Positions 12,497 through 23,553 of a stretch of 64,000 nucleotides of DNA are shown in pieces. The stretch is from Ampelocalamus luodianensis. Lineage: Eukaryota > Streptophyta > Magnoliopsida > Poales > Poaceae. The stretch's first letter is position 1; each line of letters begins with the position of its first letter. The translations under genes and the position numbers were made by a program. The notes below the pieces were generated by a model. That model had not been told where the DNA came from, did no database searches, and saw nothing but the letters and a program-made list of their open reading frames with translations. The DNA is taken from positions 23,301,080-23,365,079 of the forward strand of contig CM070617.1 in the NCBI GenBank assembly GCA_036346255.1. Direction: 5' to 3'.

Positions 12497-13613
12497 CTTT
12501 TTCTGCCCTTTCCGGAGTTTGTTGCTTGGTAACTCTTGGCGCGTTGGTGGGCCAGGAGACGGTCGAGTAGGCTAATTGGAGGCGGACACGTCTCAAGGCG
12601 ATTACTTTTCCCTCCTCGCCGGCAGATTCGCCATTGCCCATAGGAAAAGGTTAAGGTTGTATTGTACCTATGACTGTGACATGTACCTCTGGTTTTCCTT
12701 TAGGATGCAGCCAAGGTGCTCGAGGGAATTCCCGGGAGATGCTTCTTGTTTCTTTTGTGCTGCATCTTGCAGGTACGTGCATGCACTTATCCTACGACCT
12801 ATGTTGTTTTGGAATATACTGGCTTGTGCTTGCTTTTATGATGAGCTTTTGCTTTCTTGTGGAGCTCAAGGTAGAGCTTATGCTTAGTAGTGCAGATCCA
12901 ATGATTTCATGGTACAAATCCCAATTCCAATTTGTTTCATAAATCTAGGTGCTGCCTGATCATGTTCATCAGCTCATAGCTGATCGTTCGCCACCTTATT
13001 GTCTTCACCAATGCCTTAGCTTTTCGTTTCTTTTTCCCTGTTAAAAGAGTTCGAGGTAGATTAGCTATGTAATCTTGACTGCAAATTACCTGATTGATTG
13101 TTCGTAAAAAGGCGTTAGACTTGAAGAAGCAATGAAGACATATTTCAGATTGTGCATCCTACTGTGGTGTCTAGAAAGGTTCAATTCCGCTTTGGGGCAC
13201 AATGAATTTCCAATGGAAACGTTTTGAATGCATTTAGTTTATAGAACTAACTACAAAGGTGCTTATAAATGTTTTGTTTGCAATAGTTCTACATAAACAT
13301 GGAGCACTATTTGTTTGTTATATATATGCACGAACATAAAGTCTGACATAAATCAGCTGAAATTTAATGTCCATTTTGACAAACACTCTCGGTCATGCTA
13401 AAACTGCTGAACTAGTTGAGTGAGTACGTAGGAAGTTCCTGCCTCTGGAAATGAGTGTTCATCATTGTTCATATACAAATATACAATGCTCTGGTCAGGA
13501 CTAAAGTCCTAAACTCTTTAAGATCTACCGATCTGGAAATCAAGTCTCCAGTTGGCGAACTAATGCTCTTGAGATAGGATTCCAAGAAGGGGAATGATAT
13601 CTTCCCTGATGGG
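12497..13613. other. No gene; PPR promoter side and spacer
   Basis: The part next to 12496 should hold the promoter and 5' untranslated region of the PPR gene. Small plus-strand frames at 12576-12942 have no motif and are probably chance. The rest is AT-rich and featureless to my reading. Confidence 0.5.
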
Positions 13614-13622
13614 TGATGGCTT

Positions 13623-13846
13623 TTTTTTATTTGATGTTCAGGATTTTACCATATCTAACCCACATTAAAAAAAGAAGAAGCACCCAATCTCACGAGACAC
13701 ACATGGGAGCAGCGTTTGAATCGTGACGAGTTGGAAGCCTAAAGCTCCCCTGTGCCCCTGCACAGTACCGGCGAGGCACAGGATCGAACTCCCGACCAGC
13801 CTATTGTCTCAACACGAGCAGGCCAAGTGAGCTACGCTCACTCCTC
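13623..13846 (-). mobile_element. tRNA-derived SINE
   Basis: Reading the minus strand, a Pol III box A-like TAGCTCACTTGGC (about 13822-13834) is followed by a box B-like GGGAGTTCGATCC (about 13781-13793), the arrangement of a tRNA-derived SINE. The tail runs to a pyrimidine-rich end (CTTCTTCTTTTTTT) near 13665. Perfect 9-bp duplications TGATGGCTT flank it at 13614-13622 and 13847-13855. Plant SINEs of the Au type have this layout; the family was not confirmed. Confidence 0.75.
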
Positions 13847-13855
13847 TGATGGCTT

Positions 13856-14796
13856 AATTTTTGATCGTATGCATTTCAGAATGCCCCAATTTCTAGCAGA
13901 TCATAGCTGCTGAGTTATCAAATCGCCAGGCTTCAGATTTGCTCATGACACTGGTTTCATATCGGTCAGGAATGATTTAGAACAGGGCATTTAATATGAT
14001 ATGTCATGGCTATTGACTGGGGGAAGTTCATTATCAAACTGGGCGTTTAGATGGGAAAGCTTAACAACTATCACTAAATGGTTAGGTCTTCTTACTCCAC
14101 TATGTTCCAAGCTGACAGTAGAGGGTAGGCATCCACAGTGGTGACTGGTGAGGTTTAAGACTGAATTATCAAGGAATTAAAAGTTAGGCGTATGTGATGG
14201 TGTTGTTTTGTTGTTTGGACTAATGCGAGTTTAGGACGAAACGTCTTTTCTACAAATTTATAGATTGGACAACCCAACTAAATGCTGATTACAATTGATT
14301 TATGTTGCTTCCTACTGTCCAGTATTTTCCTTGGATCAAAACACCTGGTTTCATTTTGGAATTGAAGGATAATTTGTTCTCCTTCAGATGCTAAAATGAA
14401 TACTGATATAGCGCTCACCCAAAAATCTCACGAATATGAAGTTCTCGATAGATACTACAACACTATATCAAGATACACTGCAGCAATAAGACAATCGAGT
14501 AGAGATCTGGAAAGCTATGTATCACCGATACGGCAATACACAATTTCTCAAAAACAAGGATACGACGATACGACGAGTATATATGCATTTAAAAATGAGA
14601 AAAATGTAAAGAGTCTACAAGAGAGAAGTAGGCGGCAGCTTGCTAGAGAAGGAGAAGGCGGCGGCAGGCAGGATCCGGAAGGAGGGTGGTGGTTGCAGTG
14701 GGAGAGACGGCAGAGGAACTAGGAAAGGGAGGCAATGGCGGCTTGCTGGAGAATGAGAAGGTGGCAGCGGAAAGAGTAGGGGTCGGCGGCGGCAAC
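13856..14796. other. No gene recognised
   Basis: AT-rich sequence, then a GC-rich purine-biased patch (about 14630-14796) into which the next LTR element inserted. A 108-codon frame at 14396-14722 lacks any motif and has repeated GATAC words. It may be part of an older interrupted repeat whose other side is near 17150-17275. Confidence 0.4.
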
Positions 14797-15137
14797 TGTT
14801 AGATATAATCTTGACTTCTTAGTGTTTTGCATGTTAATTGAATTTGCATGTCTGTTTGTATGGTAGGTTTAGTGGAGCTAGTGGCTGCAAATTAGTTAAT
14901 AGAGTAATTAGCTAGTGCATGTAGTGAAGGTAGTGGTGTTAGTGGTGAGGTTACATGTCATATTGCAGCTATAAAAAATATTGTAATCAGTTTGTAATGT
15001 GAGAAGCAATGGAATGACAGAAGAGGAAATACGCAAGTGGTTAGGCGTCGCAAAACTCATCTGTGTTCATCTTCTTGTGTGCGTGCGTTCCAGAGAGGAA
15101 ACAATGTGTGAGTCCTCTCCGGGAGCTGGGGCCAATA
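14797..15137 (+). repeat. 5' LTR of the small non-autonomous element
   Basis: It shares near-complete alignment with 16253-16588, with scattered substitutions and a small indel (TTTGCATGTCTGTTTGTATGG against TTTGTATGG). A TATA-like GCTATAAAAAAT lies near 14969-14980. The last bases TA replace the canonical CA. Confidence 0.8.
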
Positions 15138-15139
15138 AT

Positions 15140-15151
15140 TGGTATCAGAGC
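15140..15151 (+). other. Primer binding site (initiator tRNA-Met)
   Basis: TGGTATCAGAGC, two bases after the 5' LTR, is an exact 12-base match to the usual plant tRNA-iMet primer site. Confidence 0.85.
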
Positions 15152-16250
15152 GAGGTGCGAGGAGAAATTGCCTGGCGATGACTCACCGATCGGCAATGGC
15201 GGTTTAGGTGCGCATGCATGCTGGTGACCATGGTGGGAGCTGGTCGTGCTGCGCGCGGAGCGGAGCACAACGATGGCGACGAGAGCGAAGAGGCAGGTGG
15301 CGGCGCGGCGGCGGCTGTCCCACGGTGGCTCGGCCCTAGGCACACGTGGCACGGCTCACGGAGGCGACCGTCCCACAGTGCGGTGATGACGGGCTCGGCC
15401 TCGACGGCGTGGAGACGCGTTGGGCGTAGGTGTACAGGGCACCGACGATGAGGCCGACTACAACACTGTGCATTAGGAACGTGACCTTGGAGGTCCTCAT
15501 GGCCATGACGAGGCCAGCGCGATGTGCTGGAATCGCACGTGACGTGCGCACCTGTGGTGGCGATGTGATCGCCACAGAGTAGGCTGACGATAGCAGTCTC
15601 CACCGGAGGTGGAGCCCGGCGGCGGCATGGTGAGGTGGTGCGAATCCGTCGGGAAGCAAGTCAGCATGAGGCCGACAAATGGCGATGGCATGGAGGCCAC
15701 CGTCGCAAGAAGAATAGGAGGTCTGAGCCATCCGATGAGTCATGCTACCGACGACGAAGTTGTGGCGGCAAAGAGGTAGCAGTAAAGAGTGGAGACGACA
15801 TATTTCCCAAATACCTGCTACCAAGGAGCATCGTCGACAACCGGCAAGACAAGATGGCATTAGTGGCCATCTCCGTATCTTCGAGAGAAGACTACCAAAT
15901 GCATGGGCTGCGGTGGCGCCCATGTTCACGGTCACTGATGGCGAGGGCCAATGTATTGTCCCTTAAGAGTGATCGCATGGCGATAGCGACTGTATTGTCC
16001 CTCAAGGAGTGCACCACATGGTAGAGAAGTGGCTGTGTGGGTTTGGCGACACATAAAGGGGGTTTGTGTTGCTAATCCGTACCGAGTGGGAAGGCAGAAC
16101 TTCTTGGAGATAAGTGCTGAAAACCATCAATGGCACGATGAGTCATACAAGAGGCCGTTACGTGTGGCAACAAGGAGAAATCTGTTGTGCGTGGCAAGAG
16201 GTTGCGAGTGATCTGCAACGATGAGTTGGCATGTTAAGATTAGGGAGGAA
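15152..16250. other. Captured or non-coding cargo of the small LTR element
   Basis: GC-rich sequence with overlapping frames on both strands. The longest is minus-strand 15336-15935 (199 codons), with a hydrophobic patch LMHSVVVGLIVGALYTY that could be a membrane segment. I could not assign it to a protein family. It shows no gag, protease, integrase or reverse transcriptase motif. It may be a rearranged piece of a host gene picked up by the element. Confidence 0.4.
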
Positions 16251-16252
16251 AC

Positions 16253-16588
16253 TGTTAGATATAATCTTAACTTCTTATTGTTTGCATGTTAATTGAATTT
16301 GTATGGTAGATTTAGTGGAGCTAGTGGCTGCAAATCAGTTAATAGAGTAATTAGCTAGTGCATGTAGTAGAGGTAGCGGTGTTGATGGGGAGGTTACATG
16401 TTATATTGCAGCTATAAAAAACATTATAACTAGTTTTGTAATGTGAGAAGCAATGGAATAACATAAGAGAGAAAAGACGCAAGTGGTTATGCGTCACAAA
16501 ACTCATCTATTTTCATCTTTTTGTGTGCGTGCATTCCAAAGAGGAAACAATGTGCGAGTTCTCTCCGAGTCCGAGAGCTAGGCCAACA
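16253..16588 (+). repeat. 3' LTR of the small non-autonomous element
   Basis: Starts TGTTAGATATAATCTTAAC and ends GGCCAACA. It pairs with 14797-15137 and keeps the canonical TG...CA ends. Confidence 0.8.
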
Positions 16589-16737
16589 GCAGCGGCATGC
16601 AAGCGGAATGTGAGGGGGCAGCGGCGTTCAATTGCCGAGTAGAAAGAGAGAGAGAGAGCGCAGTAGCAGTCGGTTCATTCGATTGTGTTTGATTTAGGGA
16701 TTAGGGTTGGGATGGATGGCTTCAGAGAGAATAGCAT

Positions 16738-17100
16738 GTGCTACACCCTCTTACGGTCCTACCTATGTATTACTTATACATAAAAGTTTTATTTTTTTTA
16801 AGAAAAAACAGGAGATATAGGGGAAGACATATTCTATAACCATGAAAATTTTAACATCAAACTCGATCATATTTAGAAGATATGAAATTGATGCGCAACG
16901 AAAATGAATAGTTATTAACAGTGAAAATCACTATTCATGCATAATTTTTCCTCGTATCTCTCAAATTCCATCGAGTTTGATTTTGAAATTTACATGGCTG
17001 TAAAATATGTTCTTCCCTACATCTCCAATTTTTTTAGAAAAAAAATAAAAACTTTTATATATACATAAAACGAACATAGCACCGTAATAGGAGGTAGCAT
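16738..17100. mobile_element. Fold-back MITE, copy 1
   Basis: The two halves are inverted copies of each other over about 180 bp. The left arm begins GTGCTACACCCTCTTACGGT; the right arm, read in reverse complement, begins ATGCTACCTCCTATTACGGT. Both arms then carry AAAAGTTTT(A/T)ATTTTTTTT, a GGAGAT(A/G)TAGGG(G)AAGA word and a TCAAACTCGAT word. No coding frame is present. It is related to 26599-26990. Confidence 0.7.
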
Positions 17101-17274
17101 AGGATATCTCCTCGATTGCTTTGGGCTGTTGTTGAACTTTAAGATAAGGTGTTTTGGGCTTAGAGTATCGGGAAGTATCACGGAGTGTCGGAGAAATATC
17201 GGGATTATTTTTATTAATTTTAAAAGCCAAAATTCACCAATTCGATCGCAAACGATCGTCATATTGGGTACGTA
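17101..17274. other. Spacer between MITE and Copia insertion
   Basis: AT-rich sequence that ends at the TCCAG target duplication (17275-17279). It contains ATCGGGA and TATCACGG words similar to those near 14440-14600. No gene seen. Confidence 0.4.
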
Positions 17275-17279
17275 TCCAG

Positions 17280-17672
17280 TGTAGTTTTCCTTTTCTTTGC
17301 AATGGGGTTCATTATCTGAGAGGAAGAGAGGGGAGAGTAAGAGTATACCGTCGGAGGTAGAGGAGGAGGAGCCAGCCATGGCTGCAGCGAAGATCGGCGA
17401 AGAAGGATGACGGCAACAGCGGCGGCGTTCGATGGCGACGGCGGTGGAGCTTCCCGTCGCTTCAACGCCACCCTCAGATCGGTTAGGGTTTTATGTTGGT
17501 GGAGTTGTGCGGCTCACGGTCAACCTCGTACTACGAGCCGCCGGCCTCCCACCCTTTATATATGGCGCAGCGCGACGGGGGCCCACCAGCCAATAGATGG
17601 GTGGTGCCCCGTCGTAGCGTGGATCAAGGCCCCAATTAGTCGTTGGGCTAATTGGGAGGAGATCAATCAACA
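17280..17672 (-). repeat. 3' LTR of the complete Copia element
   Basis: On the minus strand it runs TGTTGATTGATC...AAACTACA. A TATA box (TATATAAAGG on the minus strand) lies near 17553-17564. It differs from the 5' LTR in two single-base indels and one patch at about 17600-17625. Confidence 0.9.
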
Positions 17673-17859
17673 TTCTCCCTTTGATCTCCTCTATGCTTTA
17701 ACTTTTAATTACTTTTGACTTTACACATTCCATCACAGATTAGTGCATAGAACATGTCTCATCGTCACGGTCAATCGCCGATAGATTTAACAGCTACAAT
17801 ACACCTCTCTGTTCTGAAATAGTTACTTTAATCTTTTGGGCCATCTTTTAGTCCAGGAA

Positions 17860-20800
17860 TCATAGGCTTTCCCTTAAACCCATGCCGGCTACATGTTCTC
17901 TGAACACGTTGGGTGGTAAGCCTTTAGTAAGCGGATCCGCTAGCATCTTTGCGGTACTTATATGCTCAAGACTTATAATTTGATCCCGAACTTTATCTTT
18001 CACAACATAGTACTTTATGTCAATGTGTTTGGCAGCACCACTTGACTTATTGTTGTGGGCATACGTTACTGCGGGTTCATTATCGCGATTACAACTTAAG
18101 TGGTCCATTGATGTCGTCAACCACTTTTAGGCCGGGTATGAACTTCTTTAGCTTGTTCACCGCCCCGTAGCCTCATAACATGCTACAAACTCGGCATACA
18201 TTGTGGGCGATGTAGTGACGGTTTGCTTTGAGCTTTTCCACGATATAGCTCCTCCGTGAGTGAACACATATCCGGATGTAGACTTTCTATCATCTCCGCA
18301 AAATCGAATCAGTATACCCCACTATATGGAGTGAATCGATCTTACGTATGTCATCATGAGGTCTTTTGTTCCTTGCAAATAACGCAAGACTTTCTTTATC
18401 AATTTCAATGTTCTATTCGAGATTGCTCTGGAATCGCCAAGTAACCCGGTAACAAACGCTAAGTCGTAGCGCGTACACTTGAGCATACCGCAAGCTTCCG
18501 ACACCAAGCATATGGAACCGATTTCATTTGATCGAGCTCGTCTTGGTTCTGGGGCATTGAAAATCTCCATATCTGTCGCCCTTGACTATAGGTGCGGTGA
18601 AGGACTACATTTATGCATACAAAATTTCTTTAAGACTTTCTCTATGTATGCCTTTTGTGACATCCCAATACCCCTTGTATCTATCAGGTGAATTTGATCC
18701 TAGAGCGAACGAAGCTTCACCAAGATCTTTCATATCAAAGTTTGAGGACAAAAACTTCTTTGTCTCGATGTGATGACCTCACTACTAGCTAGTAGAATAT
18801 CATCCACATACGAGGATTAGGAAGATAAACTTCCCATCTTTAAACTTTGCAAAACACAGATTGTCCTCTACATTTTCCTTAAACCCAAATTTTCTTATTA
18901 TCTTGTCAAACTTCAAGTACCACTGTCTTGAAGCTTGCTTTAACCCATAAATCGATTTCTTTAGGCGGCATCCCATTCTTTCATTTCCTTCCACGACAAA
19001 ACCTTTCGGTTGTGCCATGTAAACATTTTCCTCCAAATCCCCATTAAGAAATGCCGTCTTTACATCCATCGATGTAACTCTAAATCATAATGTGCTACTA
19101 ATGCCATTATGATTCAAGAATCTTTACATGAGACGGAGAAAAGGTCTCATTGTAATCAATCCCTTCTCTTTGCGTAAAGCCTTTTGCCACAAGTCGCGCT
19201 TTGTATCTTTCTACATTCCCTTGGGAGTCAAGCTTTGTCTTGTAGACCCATTCTGACCCTCTTGTTTTGGCTCCTTTAGGAATAATTTCCAAGTCCCGGA
19301 CTTTATTAGTCTTCATGGATCTCATCTCCTCTTCCATGGCCTCAAGCCATTTTGAGAATTTTAAGCTTCTCATGGCTTCTTCAAATGAGGTGGGATCATC
19401 CTCCATTTGAAATTCCTCTGTATGATAAATCGATAATCATCGAAATAGTTGATCTTCTTATTCTTTGAGACCTCCTCGGGCCTCCTCATTTGGTACATCT
19501 TACATTTGAAATTTCTTTGTTGCTCCCCTCATCGTGGCAATGTGTTCTATAGGATCTGAAGAACAAGTTCCTCATTCTCATTCATTGTTGCCACAGGAGG
19601 AACAATAACAGTCTTTGGTACCACAGATGTCTTGCACGTCGGTGCAAATGGCAGTAGTAGTATGAAGAATGGTTCTTGAATCATCGGAGTGGGCGCATAC
19701 ACCCGCTTCTCTTCAAGGTCAATCTCACGAGCTACCATACTTCCTCTCATCATTTCATCCTCTAAGAAGACAGCGTGTCTCGTTTCTACAAACTTTGTGT
19801 ATCTGTCTGGACAGTAGAAACGAAAACCTTTTGACTTTTCAGGGTAGCCAATGAAATGACAACTTACTGTTTTGGGATCAAGCTTCCCAAGGTTTGGGTT
19901 AAATACTTTAGCCTCAGCAGGACTCCCCCAAACACGTAAGTGGTTTAGTGAGGGAACTCTTCCTGTCCACAACTCGTATGGTGTTTTGGGCACCGACTTA
20001 CTAGGCACTCTGTTGAGAATATGAATGGCGGTTTTCAACGCCTCCATCCATAGACTCAATGGCAGTGTGGAATAGCTCATCATGCTTCGCACCATATCCA
20101 TCAGGGTACGGTTGCGTCTTTCAGCTACTCCATTTTGCTGAGGTTCGCCCGGTGTAGAATACTGGGCCACTATACCATTTTCCTATAAAAACCTTGCAAA
20201 AGGTCCAGGAACTTGTCCATATGGGGTATGTCGACCGTAGTACTCCCCCCCACGGTCAGATCGGACTATCTTAATCTTTAAATCGTGTTGGTTTTCTACT
20301 TGACCTTAAATATCTTGAATTTATCAATGCTTCATTTCTTTCTTTGATTGGATAAATATATCCATAACGGAGTAATCATCAGTGAATGTTATGAGCGAGT
20401 CATATCCATCCACACTTTTCACGGAAAAGGTCCACAAATGTCTGTGTGAATAATTTGTAGAATTCTTGTGCTTCTTTTGGCGTCTTTCTTAATTTTCTTT
20501 ACATATTTTCCTTTAATGCATTCTCTGCATTGTTCTAAGTCTGAGAACTCTAATGGAAGAAGAATATCATTCTTAACTAGTCTTTCTATTCTCCCCTCAA
20601 ATATGGCCTAAGCAGCGGTGCCATAATTTCGACGACGCATCTAGAGTTCTCTTTCGTTTCTGTTTACATTCGTGACGAGGATTCATTCACTTTATCGCAC
20701 GCGACGTTCCTTTATCGCATCGACATTCACATCATCATATAATGATAACAAATAAAGCTCATTTTGTAAGATGGCAAGACCAACACATTCTTTATTAAAC

Positions 20801-22085
20801 ATTATTTCACACTTGCCATTTCCAAAATGACAATCATAACCATCATTGTCCAAACATGAAACACTAATCAAATTCCTCTGTAAAGAGGGAACATAAAGAA
20901 CATTTCTAAGTAAGAGAGTGAAGCCATCAGCTAGCTCTAATGAAAGATCGCCATGACTTCAACTTCACTTGGACTCCATTTGCGACTTTAATGCATCTTT
21001 CTTTTCTTTGCGTATTCCTCGTCGAACGGAATCCACAGCATATTATTGGCAACATGAGCAGTTGCACTGGATCAATCCACCAAGTAGAGTTTGAATATTG
21101 TACATACAGGGACTCATTTATGAAGGTAATAATGTCCTCACCTTTCTTTGACATAATCATTTTCAAGAAATCGGGACAATCTTTCTTGTAATGTCCCTTT
21201 TTCTTGCAATGAAGGCACTGATCCTTTTCTACTGCAAACTTATTCTGTTGAGGCTGATGGATAGAGGCTTTTCCCTTGTTCTTTGAGGAGAAGTTCTTGT
21301 TGAAATTCCTTTTCTTGTTGTCCTTCACATAGTTGATAGAACCACCATGTGAGGATTTAAATCTTTCCTCCTCTTGCACACACATAGCTATGCATTTTCT
21401 AAGTCCCATTTCTGGGCTGCATATTGTAGTTGACAACAAATGTGTCAAACTTTTCCTAAGGGAAGCAAAAATCAAGTGAATAAGGAACTCATCCTTGAGA
21501 GCCAAATCCATTGGTTTAAGCTTGGATGCCAAGTTGCTCATCCTTAGTATGTGCTCTCTTATGCCACCGCTGAGTACCTTTCATCACAAGTCGCTAATCA
21601 ATTTGTGTAGCATATGTCTTTGAAGAGCCAGTAAATGACTCTTTATTTTCTCAAGATACTCTGTGAAAGTGTCACACTCTGCGATTGAGCCCACAATTGC
21701 CAGGCTCAATCGTGTTCTTTATCACAGCCAAACATTTCTTGTTGGCTGTGGTCCATTTCTTATGCTCAAGGTCATAAGACATCTGTAAGGGAGCATGGTC
21801 CCTCTGTCTTTTCTGCCAAGCAGTATCATCCTCATTTTGATCCCTCACTGGTGCCATAGGCTCAGTGGGACGTGCTGTAGTGAGGACCCAGTCCACCTCA
21901 GCCAAGATAAACGCTAAGTCTATCTTTTTCTTCCACTCTCCATAATTATCTCCTTTGAGAGTGGGGATCTCTCTGATACAACTCATCAAGTTGTATCCGC
22001 CTGAAAAATAGTTCAAGTAAAGTGAGAACATAACAGCAAAATTATATGCCTTATTTCCAACGTTGGTCAAAAATACGACATACAA
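17860..22085 (-). pseudogene. Copia gag-pol, frameshifted
   Basis: Pieces read on the minus strand from high to low coordinates. The gag start is near 22000 (MSCIREIPTLKGDNYGEWKK). A gag piece with zinc knuckle CLHCKKKGHYKKDC is at 20927-21541. The integrase C-terminal part with STPGEPQQNGVAERRNR is at 19547-20170. The start of the reverse transcriptase (GSEWVYKTKLDSQGN) is at 19107-19406, followed by DVKTAFLNGDLEENVYM at 18800-19069. RNase H ends with HISTAKMLADPLTKGLPP at 17860-18120. The YVDD catalytic codons survive at 18799-18810 but lie in a different frame from the preceding reverse-transcriptase sequence. Stops also separate gag from the rest. Confidence 0.85.
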
Positions 22086-23136
22086 TTTAAAACAATTTTA
22101 TCTATACATTAAATCTACATCACCGTTGGGCAGAAATAGAAATAATACATAAAAACATTAATTAAAAAATTATAATACTGTTATTATCAACGTTGGTCAG
22201 AAAATAACAATATCATAATAATCTGAAATTATCTCTATTTTTTCAAAATTAAATTCTCCCGTTGGTTCGAATTTAATAATGAAAAAACAATCAATATTAA
22301 CTTTTGCAGCGGAAACTGTAATTATTCTAAATAATTCATTATTCAGAAGCAATATACTGTAAACTTTTAATCTCTGGAAAAATTAACACGTTGGTGTAAA
22401 AAAATTACAGAGATTTGATTCAATTTTCATTCAAATTCAATCATAATTGCTTCTGAAAAACAATAAAATCTCTTTCTGTTTTTACTGTTCAAAATAGCCA
22501 ATTAGGCCCATTACTTCGCAGCCGGCCCACTCGGCTACAGCCGAAAAAACGGCCCACGCAAGGAGGACCGTCCGATCCAATCGGACGGCCGAGCTTGTGA
22601 TGCGGGCGAGACTAAAAGGCCCCCAACCCTAACCCTAGCCAATCGGCTGCAACTCCCACCGAAAAAAACGGCGGCTCGCACGGGGTCTCCAGCGACGGCG
22701 CACACGGGGAGCAACGCGGCGGCCCGGGCGGAGCCCGCGAGGCGGCGGCTCCGGCGCGCAAGAAGGAGGAGCGGCGCGCGGCGCCACGCGCGCGCGCGCG
22801 ACGGCGGCGTCCGCTTCGCGAGGAGAAGCACCGCGCTCAAGGCGGGCGGGCGGCGGCGGCGCGCGACCACAGCCGCCGGGGCAGCGCGCGAGGCGGCAAG
22901 ACGAGCAAGGCCGCGGGCTGAGGAACCACCAGGCGGCGGCGGCGCGCGCGGCGAGGCGGCGCGGCGGAGGAGCGGCGCCCGCGCGCACCCTGGGCGGCGG
23001 CGACGCGAGCAGAAGGCGGGAGCGGCAGCTGCGTCGCGGAGGTGCCGGCGTCGGGACCGACGCGAGCTGGCGGCGCGCGTTCCCGGCCGAGCCCGAGACA
23101 GGCGACCCGGCGACGGTAAGCCCGATCCTTTTTCCC
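22086..23136 (-). other. Leader of the complete Copia element
   Basis: Between the primer site and gag lie about 600 bp of very GC-rich sequence (22540-23136) and 450 bp of AT-rich sequence (22086-22540). The GC-rich half is open on the minus strand in several frames, probably because of its composition. One frame, starting with an ATG inside the LTR at 23341, crosses the primer site and ends at 22535 (268 codons). It has no known domain. Confidence 0.5.
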
Positions 23137-23148
23137 GCTCTGATACCA
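23137..23148 (-). other. Primer binding site (initiator tRNA-Met)
   Basis: GCTCTGATACCA on the plus strand, the reverse complement of TGGTATCAGAGC, lies one base inside the 5' LTR. Confidence 0.9.
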
Positions 23149-23149
23149 A

Positions 23150-23548
23150 TGTAGTTTTCCTTTTCTTTGCAATGGGGTTCATTATCTGAGAGGAAGAGAG
23201 GGGAGAGTAAGAGTATACCGTCGGAGGTAGAGGAGGAGGAGCCAGCCATGGCTGCAGCGAAGATCGGCGAAGAAGGATGACGGCAACAGCGGCGGCGTTC
23301 GATGGCGACGGCGGTGGAGCTTCCCGTCGCTTCAACGCCACCCTCAGATCGGTTAGGGTTTTATGTTGGTGGAGTTGTGCGGCTCACGGTCAACCTCGTA
23401 CTACGAGCCGCCGGCCTCCCACCCTTTATATATGGCGCAGCGCGACGGGGGCCCACCAGCCAATAGATGGGCTGGGTGCCCCCGATCAGGGCGCGGATCA
23501 AGGCCCCAATTAGTCGTTGGGCTAATTGGGAGGGAGATCAATCCAACA
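23150..23548 (-). repeat. 5' LTR of the complete Copia element
   Basis: On the minus strand it runs TGTTGGATTGATC...AAACTACA. A TATA box (TATATAAAGG, minus strand) lies near 23423-23434, so transcription would start shortly below that point. Confidence 0.9.
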
Positions 23549-23553
23549 TCCAG

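Larger units (their letters stand above)
14797..16588 (+). mobile_element. Non-autonomous LTR retrotransposon with GC-rich cargo
   Basis: Two direct LTRs of about 341 and 336 bp bound the element. Both start CTGTTAGATATAATCTT (element from the T at 14797) and end GCCAATA or GCCAACA. A perfect primer site TGGTATCAGAGC follows the 5' LTR, and a purine run (TTAGGGAGGAAAC) precedes the 3' LTR. Flanks are GCAAC and GCAGC, a one-mismatch 5-bp duplication. The internal 1.1 kb encodes no gag or pol, so it needs proteins in trans. It resembles TRIM or LARD elements, or an LTR element that captured foreign sequence. The internal region is GC-rich, unlike the LTRs. Confidence 0.8.
17280..23548 (-). mobile_element. 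Complete Copia LTR retrotransposon, coding-defective
   Basis: The element has LTRs at 17280-17672 and 23150-23548, exact TCCAG duplications at 17275-17279 and 23549-23553, a perfect tRNA-iMet primer site (23137-23148, minus strand) and a purine tract (minus-strand AAAGGGAGAA) beside the left LTR. The LTRs look identical over most of their length, so the insertion is recent. The order gag, protease, integrase, reverse transcriptase, RNase H on the minus strand (22085 down to 17860) defines Copia (Ty1). The polyprotein is broken by several frameshifts, so movement would need proteins from another copy. Confidence 0.9.

Noticed and set aside
12086..12575. Plus-strand frames opposite the PPR gene
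   Set aside because: They are antisense to a strong PPR reading frame and have no motif; composition shadows.
14396..14722. 108-codon protein-coding gene
   Set aside because: No motif, biased composition, and it runs into the purine-rich patch used by the LTR insertion.
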